A stretch of DNA of 20,670 nt, from NCBI GenBank assembly GCA_902578505.1, contig CACHDD010000013.1, positions 1-20,670 on the forward strand, read 5' to 3'. Source of the stretch: an uncultured Bacteroidota bacterium (GTDB taxonomy: Bacteria > Bacteroidota > Bacteroidia > Flavobacteriales > UA16). A program made the translations under genes and the position numbers. Of the stretch, positions 13,437 to 20,670 are shown in pieces. The notes beneath the pieces were generated by a model. It had not been told where the DNA came from, made no database searches, and saw nothing but the letters and a program-made list of their open reading frames with translations. The first letter of the stretch is position 1, and the number at the start of each line of letters is the position of its first letter.

Positions 13437-14744
13437 ATGTTTCAAATTCTCAACAAAACAGGTGACGAAAGAGTAAAGTGGGGATGGGCTGTTTACGATT
13501 GGGCTAATAATGTATACTCGCTGGTTATAACAACAGCAATTTTTCCCATTTTCTACAACGCAGTTACATCGCAAAAAAATGCTGACGGGCAAGTTATTGA
13601 TGACAAGGTTGTTTTTTGGGGTGTGGAATACATAAATACAGAACTGTATAGCTATGTTTTGGCAGCAAGTTTTGTTGCAGTAATTGTACTCAGTCCCTTA
13701 CTCAGTGGAATGGCTGATTTCGCAGGGAAAAAGAAACTCTTCCTAAAAATTTTTTGTTATTTGGGGTCTGCAGGATGCATTGGACTTTACTGGTTCGACC
13801 CAAACCATCTCGAACTCAGTATGATTCCATTCTTCTTTGCTAGCCTAGGCTTCTGGGGTAGTGTTGGGTTCTACAACGCTTATCTACCTGAAATTGCTCC
13901 TAGAGAAGAACACGATAGACTCAGTGCAAGGGGTTATGCAATGGGATATTGGAGTTCACTTCTAATCCTCATAATTTGCTCAGGAATGATCATGGGTCTA
14001 GGCCCTCAGACGACAACATTCTCTTTTATTCTAGTGGGATTGTGGTGGTTTGGCTTTGCCCATATTACGTTTAATGCCCTTCCATATATTGAGAAAAAAG
14101 ACCTTCCTCCTGGCAACATTCTATTCCAAGGATTTAGGGAGTTAAGAGGCGTTGCAAGGGATCTAAAAGGGGCAGCACATATAGTACGTTACCTCTTTGC
14201 ATTTTTCATTATGAGTATGGCTATTCAGACAATAATGCTGATGGCATCGAGCTTTGGTATTAAGGAAGTAGGACTTTCGGACACAGAACTTATTATCACA
14301 ATATTTGTTGTGAACTTCCTTGCTATTCCTGGTGCCTTTGGAGTTAGTTCTTTGAGCATGAGAATAGGAAATATAAGAGCATTAATTGCTTGTATTATTG
14401 GTTGGGCACTCCTTTGCCTTTGTGCATATTTCTTCGCGACTAATAAGATTGGATTTTATTTCGTTGCAGGAGGAATTGGATTTTTAATGGGGGGAACCCA
14501 AAGCTTAAATAGAGCTACCTATTCAAAAATCCTACCTGACACAGATGATCCTGCATCATATTTCAGTTTTTACGAAGTTCTTGAAAAAGGGGGGCTAATT
14601 ATTGGAATGTTTGGATGGGGGTACATTGAAGGAATAACAGGATCTATGCAGAATTCTGTTCTTGCAATGTTGATACTATTCACTGTTGCCTACATAGCAA
14701 TGATGTTAGTGCCTAGAGAATACCGCATCAAGGTTCACTATTAG
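13437..14744 (+). CDS. MFS transporter, UMF1 / Atg22-like
   Basis: A 435-residue polytopic membrane protein with about 12 hydrophobic segments. Its N-terminus, GDERVKWGWAVYDWANNVYSLVITTAIFPIFYNAV, carries the WAxYDWAN motif of the UMF1 (Atg22-like) major-facilitator group. Further marks are VIVLSPLLSGMADFAGKKK in the loop between helices 2 and 3, GFYNAYLPEIAPREEHDRLSARGYAMGYW, and GGTQSLNRATYSKILPD late in the protein. Fungal Atg22 exports amino acids from the vacuole; bacterial substrates are mostly unknown. The gene is divergent from lhgO across 42 bases, a TATATTGG element (13425-13432) lies 4 bases before the start, and a functional link between the two genes is only suggested by position. 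Confidence 0.9.
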   Translation: MFQILNKTGDERVKWGWAVYDWANNVYSLVITTAIFPIFYNAVTSQKNADGQVIDDKVVFWGVEYINTELYSYVLAASFVAVIVLSPLLSGMADFAGKKKLFLKIFCYLGSAGCIGLYWFDPNHLELSMIPFFFASLGFWGSVGFYNAYLPEIAPREEHDRLSARGYAMGYWSSLLILIICSGMIMGLGPQTTTFSFILVGLWWFGFAHITFNALPYIEKKDLPPGNILFQGFRELRGVARDLKGAAHIVRYLFAFFIMSMAIQTIMLMASSFGIKEVGLSDTELIITIFVVNFLAIPGAFGVSSLSMRIGNIRALIACIIGWALLCLCAYFFATNKIGFYFVAGGIGFLMGGTQSLNRATYSKILPDTDDPASYFSFYEVLEKGGLIIGMFGWGYIEGITGSMQNSVLAMLILFTVAYIAMMLVPREYRIKVHY

Positions 14745-14771
14745 CGTTCAGTAATAAAATTTAGAGCAAAA

Positions 14772-14797
14772 AAAAGCCACCGATGAAAGTGACTTTT
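14772..14797 (-). terminator. Terminator of the OmpA-family gene
   Basis: On the minus strand AAAAGTCAC pairs with GTGGCTTTT across an 8-base loop, with one G-U pair, and runs into eight T residues. In the opposite transcript that pair becomes a C-A mismatch, so it is better suited to the OmpA-family gene (stop 21 bases away) than to the converging transporter gene. Confidence 0.8.
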
Positions 14798-14817
14798 CAA
14801 TTCGTTTGATATTGAGT

Positions 14818-15984
14818 TTAGTTTAACTCAAATGTTACTCGTCTGTTTTGGGCTCTACTTATTTCACTATCACGAGTATTTGCAGGGTCCATGTTAGACA
14901 TATCAGTAACCGAAATTCTTGCAGAAGCAATTCCTGCTGCCTCTATAAGACGACGCACTTGGTCTGCTCTGTTCTTACCGATTTTCGCATATCTCGCATT
15001 TACAGCTCCCTCTGAACGCTCGTCGTCATCACTATGACCAATGATGTTGATGCTCATATCTGGGTTAGCCTTAAGAATCTCAATTACATTGTTTACTGTC
15101 GCTTTTCCAGCTCCTGTTGGAGTACGCTTTAAGAAAGCATAGTAAACAATGCTTGCCTTGATCTTTTCGCTATCTGACAAATTCTCTTCAACAACTGATG
15201 ATGAACCGTAAACTAGATCCATATCTCTTTTGTCTGATTTAGAACACTTACACTGGGACTTAGCTTGAATCTCAACAATGCTCACATTGTCGATGTAGTA
15301 GTATGCGTGATTTACAACAGAACCAGTGATTCCTTTTGGACGAGCTACTTTCTCAATATCCATATTGTTTCTTCCACCAAAACCACCAATTATAACGTAC
15401 TCCTCTTGGCCTGTTCCTACGAACGTTCCACAAAATTTCTCCCAACCTTCAGCGTATTGGAATACTTTGTTTGATTTGTGCTTGATATCTGCGTTGCGAA
15501 TCATATCGCCGTTGTTTGGCTGTTCGATTTTTCTATCGCTTAGAACAACACCAATCTCATTTACAGCGTATCGACTTAAATCAGCAAGACTAATGTCAAA
15601 TGAAACGCAGTACATAACATCTCTATCAAGTGGTCTAGGAAGCTTTACTTCTAAATATGATCTAGCAAGCTTCGGGTCCTTCGAATACGCACGGAATCCA
15701 GCGTAACACAAACCAATAGCAGCATCTTGCTTACCGTAGTTGTTAGTCGGTATACCCACCTTATCTCCTTTAGCTCCCTCACCAAACAAATCACCAGGAA
15801 CTGATGTAGCTGTAAACCAATCCATGCCAAACTCTTCCATCTGGCCATAAGATTTAAGCTTCTTAATGTTTGTGTCTTCGAATCCTCCGTTAGGTACAAG
15901 GTTATCGTCTTGAGCCATTAGACTCACAGAGCAAGTTGTGATTAATGTTGCAAAAGCAATGCTTAATAGGTTCTGAATTTTCAT
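14818..15984 (-). CDS. OmpA-family outer-membrane protein with an N-terminal jelly-roll-like domain
   Basis: A 388-residue exported protein with signal peptide MKIQNLLSIAFATLITTCSVSLMAQ. Residues 26-245 begin with NLVPNGGFEDTN, a typical opening of galactose-binding-like (CBM) jelly-roll domains, and continue with strands such as VMYCVSFDISLADLSRYAVNEIGVVLSD and NHAYYYIDNVSIVEI. A Cys/Lys-rich linker (QCKCSKSDKRD) follows. The C-terminal 120 residues are an OmpA/MotB peptidoglycan-binding domain: the core SINIIGHSDDDERSEGAV, then YAKIGKNRADQVRRLI and AQNRRVTFELN. The expected role is anchoring the outer membrane to peptidoglycan while the N-domain binds a glycan or a partner. There is no beta-barrel between the domains. 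It lies 42 bases downstream of holA and ends in a strong terminator. Confidence 0.9.
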   Translation of the reverse strand: MKIQNLLSIAFATLITTCSVSLMAQDDNLVPNGGFEDTNIKKLKSYGQMEEFGMDWFTATSVPGDLFGEGAKGDKVGIPTNNYGKQDAAIGLCYAGFRAYSKDPKLARSYLEVKLPRPLDRDVMYCVSFDISLADLSRYAVNEIGVVLSDRKIEQPNNGDMIRNADIKHKSNKVFQYAEGWEKFCGTFVGTGQEEYVIIGGFGGRNNMDIEKVARPKGITGSVVNHAYYYIDNVSIVEIQAKSQCKCSKSDKRDMDLVYGSSSVVEENLSDSEKIKASIVYYAFLKRTPTGAGKATVNNVIEILKANPDMSINIIGHSDDDERSEGAVNARYAKIGKNRADQVRRLIEAAGIASARISVTDMSNMDPANTRDSEISRAQNRRVTFELN

Positions 15985-16009
15985 AGTTGCAATTTAGCAT
16001 AGATAATGC

Positions 16010-16017
16010 CAAACTCA
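16010..16017 (-). promoter_or_regulatory. Possible -7 box of the OmpA-family gene
   Basis: On the minus strand this is TGAGTTTG, one mismatch from TAnnTTTG, with 25 bases before the start codon. It sits in the 42-base gap after holA, so the gene may be transcribed separately from holA. Confidence 0.3.
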
Positions 16018-16026
16018 GCTGACGCC

Positions 16027-17040
16027 TTAGTGTAGAATCTTAAACACAGCCTCTCTTAGCAGCATTCCATCTGAAGTAGTTGCATTCCCTAGGCCTTTTG
16101 ACTTACGGTCTGCTTCCCTTAAATATCCAAAAATTCTAGCAAGTTTCACAGGCGAATATAATCTTGAAGCCGAAGCATATTCTTTCACTGCATATGGGCT
16201 GCAAGACATGGCCTTTGCTGCTGCACTTTGGCCTTTATCCACAAGACCATGATAGACAAAAATTCTATTGAAATAGCTCAATAAAATGGGAGCAACCATG
16301 GCAATTGGATTGTTTTTGGGATTCGCCTCGAAGTGATTCACAATTCTAGTTGCCTTTTCTACATCCTTCGTCCCAAGTGCCTTTTGAAGCTCGAAAACAT
16401 TGAATTCCTTACTAATCCCAATGTGCTTCTCGATATCCTCAGAAGTCACACTTGCATCCTTCATCACAAGTTTGAGTTTGGTCAATTCGTTGAAGACTTT
16501 CCTCAAATCATTACCCAAATAATCGGCGAGCATTTGCACTGCTTTGGGCTCCACATCAAGACCCTCACCCTTTGCATAACTTTGAATCCATTGGGCTAGT
16601 TTATAATCGCGAACCTTATCACTCAAGAAAAGAACTCCATTTTTACTCAGAGTCTTTAAAGCTTTAATCCTCCCGTCTATTTTCTTATTCATATAGGCCA
16701 AAACCAATACAGTCGACCCCACTGGATTTCCAGCATATGCCTCCAATAATGCTAGCTCATCCTTGCGACGCCAGCACTTTAAGTCTTGGGCTTCCTTTAC
16801 CAAAACGAGCTGCCTCTCTGACATCATGGGAAATCTCCTTGCATATGACAGGACCTCGCTTAGTTCGACATCTCTACCATATAGAATAGTTTCGTTGAAA
16901 TCCTTAGAAGCTTCATCGACAGCATTTTCCTTAATGGCATTTACTATCAGTTCAATGAAAAATGGCTCCTCTCCGTGAAGCACGTAAATAGGCGAAAACT
17001 TCCCCGCTTTTACTTCCCTAATAATCTGCCTATGCGCCAT
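16027..17040 (-). CDS. holA: DNA polymerase III delta subunit
   Basis: A 337-residue clamp-loader subunit that opens the sliding clamp during replication. The N-terminal AAA+-like domain lacks a Walker A, as expected for delta, and shows PIYVLHGEEPFFIELIVNAI (residues 18-37), the LVLVKEAQDLK strand, and VLVLAYMNKKIDGRIKALKTL. The lid and C-terminal parts include ADYLGNDLRKVFNELTKL and IGISKEFNVFELQKALG, both characteristic of HolA, and the closing region with SPVKLARIFGYLREADRKSKGLG. The length is typical. It is divergent from the HsdR_N-like gene across 11 to 32 bases depending on that gene's start. Confidence 0.97.
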   Translation of the reverse strand: MAHRQIIREVKAGKFSPIYVLHGEEPFFIELIVNAIKENAVDEASKDFNETILYGRDVELSEVLSYARRFPMMSERQLVLVKEAQDLKCWRRKDELALLEAYAGNPVGSTVLVLAYMNKKIDGRIKALKTLSKNGVLFLSDKVRDYKLAQWIQSYAKGEGLDVEPKAVQMLADYLGNDLRKVFNELTKLKLVMKDASVTSEDIEKHIGISKEFNVFELQKALGTKDVEKATRIVNHFEANPKNNPIAMVAPILLSYFNRIFVYHGLVDKGQSAAAKAMSCSPYAVKEYASASRLYSPVKLARIFGYLREADRKSKGLGNATTSDGMLLREAVFKILH

Positions 17041-17051
17041 AGCGCTAATTT

Positions 17052-17534
17052 ATGTATAACTACCTTTACAACATGTCGAGAATTGCCGATCAACCGCAAC
17101 TAAATTTTCCAACACCCACCCTCCTTGCTAGGAGCGGCGAGAAGTACGACGAAATTCAATGCCTTGTCAGAAGAAAATGGTTGAAACTAGAGCCCGAAGA
17201 ATGGGTAAGGCAACACCTAATTGCGTATCTAAGCACAAGCCTTGGCTATCCTGTAGGCCTTATGGCTGTTGAGCATAGATTAACTCTTAACGGAATTGGA
17301 AAAAGAGCTGATTTAGTTTGTCACAATAACGATGGTAAACCTGTTTTACTAGCAGAGTGCAAAGCACCAGAGATCAAATTATCTCAGGAAACTTTGGATC
17401 AAGCGTCAAGGTATAATTTGGTCTTACAAGTGCCAAACCTCCTCCTAACTAACGGAAACGAACACTATGCAGTAAGGACGGATATAAATCAACCAGTTGA
17501 GATCCTAAAAAGTATACCTCCTTTTGAGCAATAG
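17052..17534 (+). CDS. Solitary HsdR_N-type (PD-(D/E)xK nuclease-fold) protein
   Basis: A 160-residue protein covering essentially only the N-terminal domain of type I restriction enzyme R subunits. Nuclease-fold residues are visible: Asp87 in GKRADLVC, then Glu102 and Lys104 in LLAECKAPE, preceded by the helix WVRQHLIAYLSTSLGYP. There is no helicase domain and no hsdM or hsdS nearby, so this is not a restriction system. The same type of gene beside holA recurs in Bacteroidota genomes, which suggests a housekeeping or repair role, but the function is not established. An ATG at 17073 (MSRIADQPQLNFP, 153 residues) is an equally good start and would leave more room for the divergent holA promoter. 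Confidence 0.85.
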   Translation: MYNYLYNMSRIADQPQLNFPTPTLLARSGEKYDEIQCLVRRKWLKLEPEEWVRQHLIAYLSTSLGYPVGLMAVEHRLTLNGIGKRADLVCHNNDGKPVLLAECKAPEIKLSQETLDQASRYNLVLQVPNLLLTNGNEHYAVRTDINQPVEILKSIPPFEQ

Positions 17535-17549
17535 TTATTCGTAATTTCG
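17523..17549 (+). promoter_or_regulatory. Possible promoter of the DUF5606 gene
   Basis: TTTG at 17523-17526, 15 bases, then TAATTTCG at 17542-17549 (one mismatch from TAnnTTTG), 18 bases before the start at 17568. It overlaps the 3' end of the preceding gene and its spacing is shorter than usual. Confidence 0.35.
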
Positions 17550-17567
17550 CATCATCAATTTTTAAGT

Positions 17568-18017
17568 ATGAAAATTTCAGACATTCTAGCAATAGCGGGA
17601 AAGCCCGGTTTATACAAGGTTATAGCATCATCGAATAAGAATTTAGTTGTTGAGTCGATGGTGGATGGCAAACGCTCAAGCGTTCCTGGTTCAGTCAGAG
17701 TTAGTAATCTTAGCGATATAACAATGTACACTTTTAAAGAAGATGTGCCTCTAAGAGATATTCTCAACAACTTACACAAAAAGGCAAAGGGTCATGAGGC
17801 TCCTGCTCATAATTCATCATCTTCTCAAGAAATCAAAGATTTCGTAGATAGTGCTGTTTCTGATCTAGACCACGATAGAATTTACAATTCAGACCTAAAA
17901 AAATTAGTTCAGTGGTACAATATCCTTCTAACCAAGGATGCATTTCCACTTGAGGATGACGCAGAAATAGCGGAGGAAAAAACTGAAAAGCCAGCTAAAG
18001 AAAAGTCAGATGAATAA
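17568..18017 (+). CDS. DUF5606 domain-containing protein
   Basis: A 149-residue cytosolic protein. Residues 1-72 match the DUF5606 pattern as I know it: MKISDILAIAGKPGLYKVIA, then VVESMVDGKRSSVPG, then a region ending VPLRDILNNLHKKA. A second part (about 85-130), DFVDSAVSDLDHDRIYNSDLKKLVQWYNILL, is helical and also recurs in the family. The tail is acidic and Lys/Glu-rich and looks disordered. No catalytic residues are evident and the role is unknown; the small N-terminal beta domain could bind nucleic acid or a protein. It overlaps the start of the dehydrogenase gene by 8 bases, implying translational coupling. Confidence 0.85.
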   Translation: MKISDILAIAGKPGLYKVIASSNKNLVVESMVDGKRSSVPGSVRVSNLSDITMYTFKEDVPLRDILNNLHKKAKGHEAPAHNSSSSQEIKDFVDSAVSDLDHDRIYNSDLKKLVQWYNILLTKDAFPLEDDAEIAEEKTEKPAKEKSDE

Positions 18018-18900
18018 TGTCACAGTTATTGGCGCTGGGACGATGGGTAATGGGATTGCCCATGTGTTCGCCCAAAAGAATCATCCAGTAGTTCTTATTG
18101 ACCGCTCTGAAGATGCTCTTAAAAGAGCTCTTACTACAATAGAAAAAAATCTAGACAGATTAGTTGCCAAGGATAGAATTACTGAAGAGATAAAAGCCTC
18201 TACATTAGGCAACATAAGTACTTCTACGGATTTGGCCTCAGCTGTATTAGAAGCAGATTTAGTCGTAGAAGCTGCAACTGAGAATGTAGATCTCAAGCTT
18301 AAAATATTTAAAGATATTGACAAGACAGCTCCTACAGATTGCATCCTTGCGACAAACACATCTTCAATTTCTATTACAAAGATTGCAGCTGCGACATCTC
18401 GCCCAGAGAAAGTAATTGGTATGCACTTTATGAATCCAGTTCCAATTATGAAGCTGGTAGAAATTATTAGAGGATATAGAACGAGTGATGAGACTTGCGC
18501 AGCGGTTATGAACGCTAGTGAAACTTTAGGGAAGGTCCCTGTTGAAGTAAACGATTATCCTGGGTTTGTTGCCAACAGAATTTTGATGCCTATGATCAAT
18601 GAGGCAATTATCACCCTGAATGAAGGTGTTGCTGGGGTTGAAGAAATTGACACAGTTATGAAGCTTGGTATGGCTCACCCAATGGGGCCACTTCAACTTG
18701 CGGATTTCATAGGATTAGATGTTTGTCTAAAGATTATGGAAGTATTACAGGATGGTTTGGGCTCATCAAAATATGCTCCTTGCCCTTTACTTGTAAATAT
18801 GGTAACAGCTGGCAGACTAGGCGTTAAGTCTGGAGAAGGATTTTACTTACACACAAAAGGTTCAAAGGAATTAGTAGTATCTTCATTCTTTAGAAATTAA
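18010..18900 (+). CDS. 3-hydroxybutyryl-CoA (3-hydroxyacyl-CoA) dehydrogenase
   Basis: A 296-residue cytosolic NAD-dependent enzyme that interconverts 3-hydroxyacyl-CoA and acetoacyl-CoA. The NAD-binding motif GAGTMGNG is at 8-15, and Asp31 ends the second strand. The catalytic set is visible: Ser118 in NTSSISIT, His139 in GMHFMNPVP, Glu151 in KLVEII and Asn189 in PGFVANRI. The C-terminal domain closes with GLDVCLKIMEVL and GRLGVKSGEGFY. The length fits short-chain HbdA/PaaH-type enzymes. No other beta-oxidation or butanoate genes are present, so the pathway cannot be set. The start is inside the end of the DUF5606 gene. Confidence 0.95.
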   Translation: MNNVTVIGAGTMGNGIAHVFAQKNHPVVLIDRSEDALKRALTTIEKNLDRLVAKDRITEEIKASTLGNISTSTDLASAVLEADLVVEAATENVDLKLKIFKDIDKTAPTDCILATNTSSISITKIAAATSRPEKVIGMHFMNPVPIMKLVEIIRGYRTSDETCAAVMNASETLGKVPVEVNDYPGFVANRILMPMINEAIITLNEGVAGVEEIDTVMKLGMAHPMGPLQLADFIGLDVCLKIMEVLQDGLGSSKYAPCPLLVNMVTAGRLGVKSGEGFYLHTKGSKELVVSSFFRN

Positions 18901-18916
18901 CATTCTAGAGAATAAA

Positions 18917-20670
18917 ATGACAACTAACAAAAGATACCTACTTCTAACCATCCTTATTTTTATTGCAACATCTGCTTCATCTCAGATCGATTTTCTTACT
19001 TCTAAAACTTCATTAAGTGGAGATGTTAGTATCGTTGAAGTTGAGGCTCCCCAACTTATTGACGACGATTTTAGTGATAAAAATGGCGAGGCATTTGAAA
19101 TTGCCAAACTCATCCCAGCAAATATTGATTTTATTCAACAAGCTGAAAAAACAGAGCTTTTAAATGGAAACGTTTGGCGACTTGGCATTCAATCTGAAGG
19201 TGCAAAAGCAATTTCTATTTATTACGACCAATTTGATATTCCATATGGAGGTAAATTATTTATATACAATTTAGAACAGACACAAATAGCAGGACCATTT
19301 ACATACCAACACGTTCATCCCTCAGGTGTTTATGCTACAGAATTCATTAAAGGAGAAAAAGTAATATTAGAATATTTTCAACCTAACTATCAAACATTAG
19401 AAGCTTCAATTAACATAGAAAATATAGCATATGCATATAAATCTTTAGGCGGCGGATCTGATTATTGCCAGGTTAATGCTAATTGTCCTGAAGGAGACGA
19501 TTGGGATGATCAGAAAAAAGCCACATGTAGAATTCAAATTGTAAATGGATTTAGCGTTGGACTATGTTCCGGTTCAATGATAAATAACACCTTGAATAAT
19601 TGCACTCCATATGTGCTTTCTGCAGATCATTGTTTTAGCGGAGGAAGTATAAGTGCATCGAGCTTAAATCAGTGTATTTTTTATTTTAATTATTTAACAC
19701 CTACATGTGCTAATAGTTCTCCTGGATCTGATGCAATTACAGGATGCTCGCTTATTTCAAATAGCGGAGGCGAAGGTTCAAGTGGTGATTCCGACTTCTT
19801 TTTGGTTGAACTTAATCAGGAACCTGATTTTGACCCATTTTATGCTGGGTGGAATCGCTCCAATTCACCATCAGGCTCTGGCGTAAGTTTACACCACCCT
19901 TCTGGTGATGTTATGAAGATTAGTACATATACAAATCCACTTCAATCTACTGGAGGTTTAGGTTGGGGGGGCAACAACACGACACATTGGGCTGTAAATT
20001 GGAGTCAAACACAAACTAACTGGGGGGTAACTGAAGGAGGTTCATCTGGATCTCCCATATTTGATTCAAATAAACTTATTGTTGGAAAATTAACTGGAGG
20101 CTCGTCTTATTGTAATACTCCAAATAACTCTGACATATATGGCAAAATTTGGTACAGTTGGGATCAAATGGGTAATAATCCTGAACAACAGCTAAAACCT
20201 TGGCTAGATCCAAATAACACTGGAGTCCTTACTCATATGGGTATGTATTGCAATGGAGCTCCTGGGTGTACTGATCCAGATGCTATAAACTTCGATCCAG
20301 ATGCAACAATTGATGATGGATCTTGTGAATATCCTTGCTTTGCTAATGAAGTGACACTGAGTTTCCTTCCTGATTGTTATGGAGAAGAAATTTCATGGGA
20401 ATTGACTAATTCAACAGGCAATATAATTTATTCTGTAGGCCAAGGATATTATCCAGGAGGCGGTTCAGCAACTACTATGAATCCAGATCCAGATACTGTT
20501 GAACACTCATGGTGCTTAACTAATGGATGTTATACATTTACAGTTATTGATAGTTATGGTGATGGAATGAATGGAGCTAATCCTGAATATGCATGTGGAC
20601 TTAATGGAGATTACACAATAACAGATTCAAATGGAAATTCTTTAGCATCACTTATAGCATCAGACGCAAA
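18917..20670 (+). CDS. Secreted lysyl-endopeptidase-like serine protease, 3' truncated
   Basis: The frame is open from the ATG at 18917 to the window edge (584 complete codons), so the C-terminus is missing. It begins with a signal peptide (MTTNKRYLLLTILIFIATSASSQ). Residues 24-180 resemble the pre-domain of lysyl endopeptidases (NGNVWRLGIQSEGAKAISIYY, PYGGKLFIYN). The trypsin-like domain carries the triad His238 in LSADHC, Asp293 in DSDFFLVEL and Ser377 in GGSSGSPIFD, with many cysteines. Next comes the Bacteroidota repeat CTDPDAINFDPDATIDDGSC (from Cys451), then a domain with CYTFTVIDSYGDGMNG. Such architecture usually ends in a T9SS sorting domain, which would lie beyond the window. It starts 16 bases after the dehydrogenase stop. 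Exact cleavage specificity is inferred only from the family. Confidence 0.9.
   Translation, partial: MTTNKRYLLLTILIFIATSASSQIDFLTSKTSLSGDVSIVEVEAPQLIDDDFSDKNGEAFEIAKLIPANIDFIQQAEKTELLNGNVWRLGIQSEGAKAISIYYDQFDIPYGGKLFIYNLEQTQIAGPFTYQHVHPSGVYATEFIKGEKVILEYFQPNYQTLEASINIENIAYAYKSLGGGSDYCQVNANCPEGDDWDDQKKATCRIQIVNGFSVGLCSGSMINNTLNNCTPYVLSADHCFSGGSISASSLNQCIFYFNYLTPTCANSSPGSDAITGCSLISNSGGEGSSGDSDFFLVELNQEPDFDPFYAGWNRSNSPSGSGVSLHHPSGDVMKISTYTNPLQSTGGLGWGGNNTTHWAVNWSQTQTNWGVTEGGSSGSPIFDSNKLIVGKLTGGSSYCNTPNNSDIYGKIWYSWDQMGNNPEQQLKPWLDPNNTGVLTHMGMYCNGAPGCTDPDAINFDPDATIDDGSCEYPCFANEVTLSFLPDCYGEEISWELTNSTGNIIYSVGQGYYPGGGSATTMNPDPDTVEHSWCLTNGCYTFTVIDSYGDGMNGANPEYACGLNGDYTITDSNGNSLASLIASDA

Noticed and set aside
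13395..13592. A 66-codon N-terminal extension of lhgO.
   Set aside because: The extension precedes the FAD-binding strand, overlaps the divergent transporter gene, and lies upstream of a TACCTTTG promoter element next to the ATG at 13394.
17052..17534. Remnant of a type I restriction-modification system.
   Set aside because: The frame is intact, ends naturally, keeps its nuclease residues, and there are no hsdM, hsdS or helicase fragments on either side. It reads as a stand-alone conserved gene.
1..20670. CRISPR array, insertion sequence or prophage.
   Set aside because: No regularly spaced repeats, transposase motifs or phage structural genes were seen on either strand.

Overview
The window looks like chromosome from a marine-type Bacteroidota, most likely of the order Flavobacteriales. 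The clues are: AT-rich intergenic DNA; clear Bacteroidota promoter elements (TTTG or TTG, about 17-20 bases, then TAnnTTTG) instead of Shine-Dalgarno leaders; an ftsK-lolA pair; a DUF5606 gene; a solitary HsdR_N-type protein beside holA; and a secreted lysyl-endopeptidase-like protease with the Cys/Asp repeat typical of type IX-secreted (T9SS) proteins. The genus cannot be fixed from sequence reading alone.

Layout. 1-1927 (+): the 3' part of ftsK (cut by the window edge) and a lolA-like carrier gene. 1924-4764 (-): guaA followed after 3 bases by a periplasmic-binding-protein-like gene, converging on lolA. 4834-5421 (+): a Maf nucleotide pyrophosphatase, divergent from guaA. 5414-7521 (-): mnmH and selD with overlapping stop and start, a tRNA-selenouridine operon. 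7599-8392 (-): a single-pass PKD-domain protein and a 75-residue two-helix membrane protein, each with its own strong terminator and neither with a recognised function. 8393-8870: a 478-base AT-rich gap. 8871-9968: two divergent membrane-protein genes of unknown role. 9972-10901 (-): a phytanoyl-CoA-dioxygenase-family enzyme. 11058-12069: tRNA-Arg(TCT), a small secreted Cys/Lys-rich protein, tRNA-Ser(GCT) and tRNA-Pro(TGG), each with an identifiable terminator. 12186-14744: divergent lhgO-like oxidase and UMF1/Atg22-type transporter. 14818-17040 (-): an OmpA-family protein with a lectin-like N-terminus, and holA. 17052-18900 (+): HsdR_N-like protein, DUF5606 protein, 3-hydroxyacyl-CoA dehydrogenase. 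18917 to the edge (+): a secreted trypsin-fold protease, truncated by the window.

Most of the window is housekeeping: chromosome segregation, purine synthesis, replication, tRNA modification and envelope biogenesis. The less ordinary parts are the selenium-tRNA operon (including a MnmH with an altered P-loop and a terminator almost touching its start codon), the PKD/two-helix membrane pair, and the metallothionein-like Cys-rich protein. No IS element, phage, CRISPR array or complete defence system was seen.
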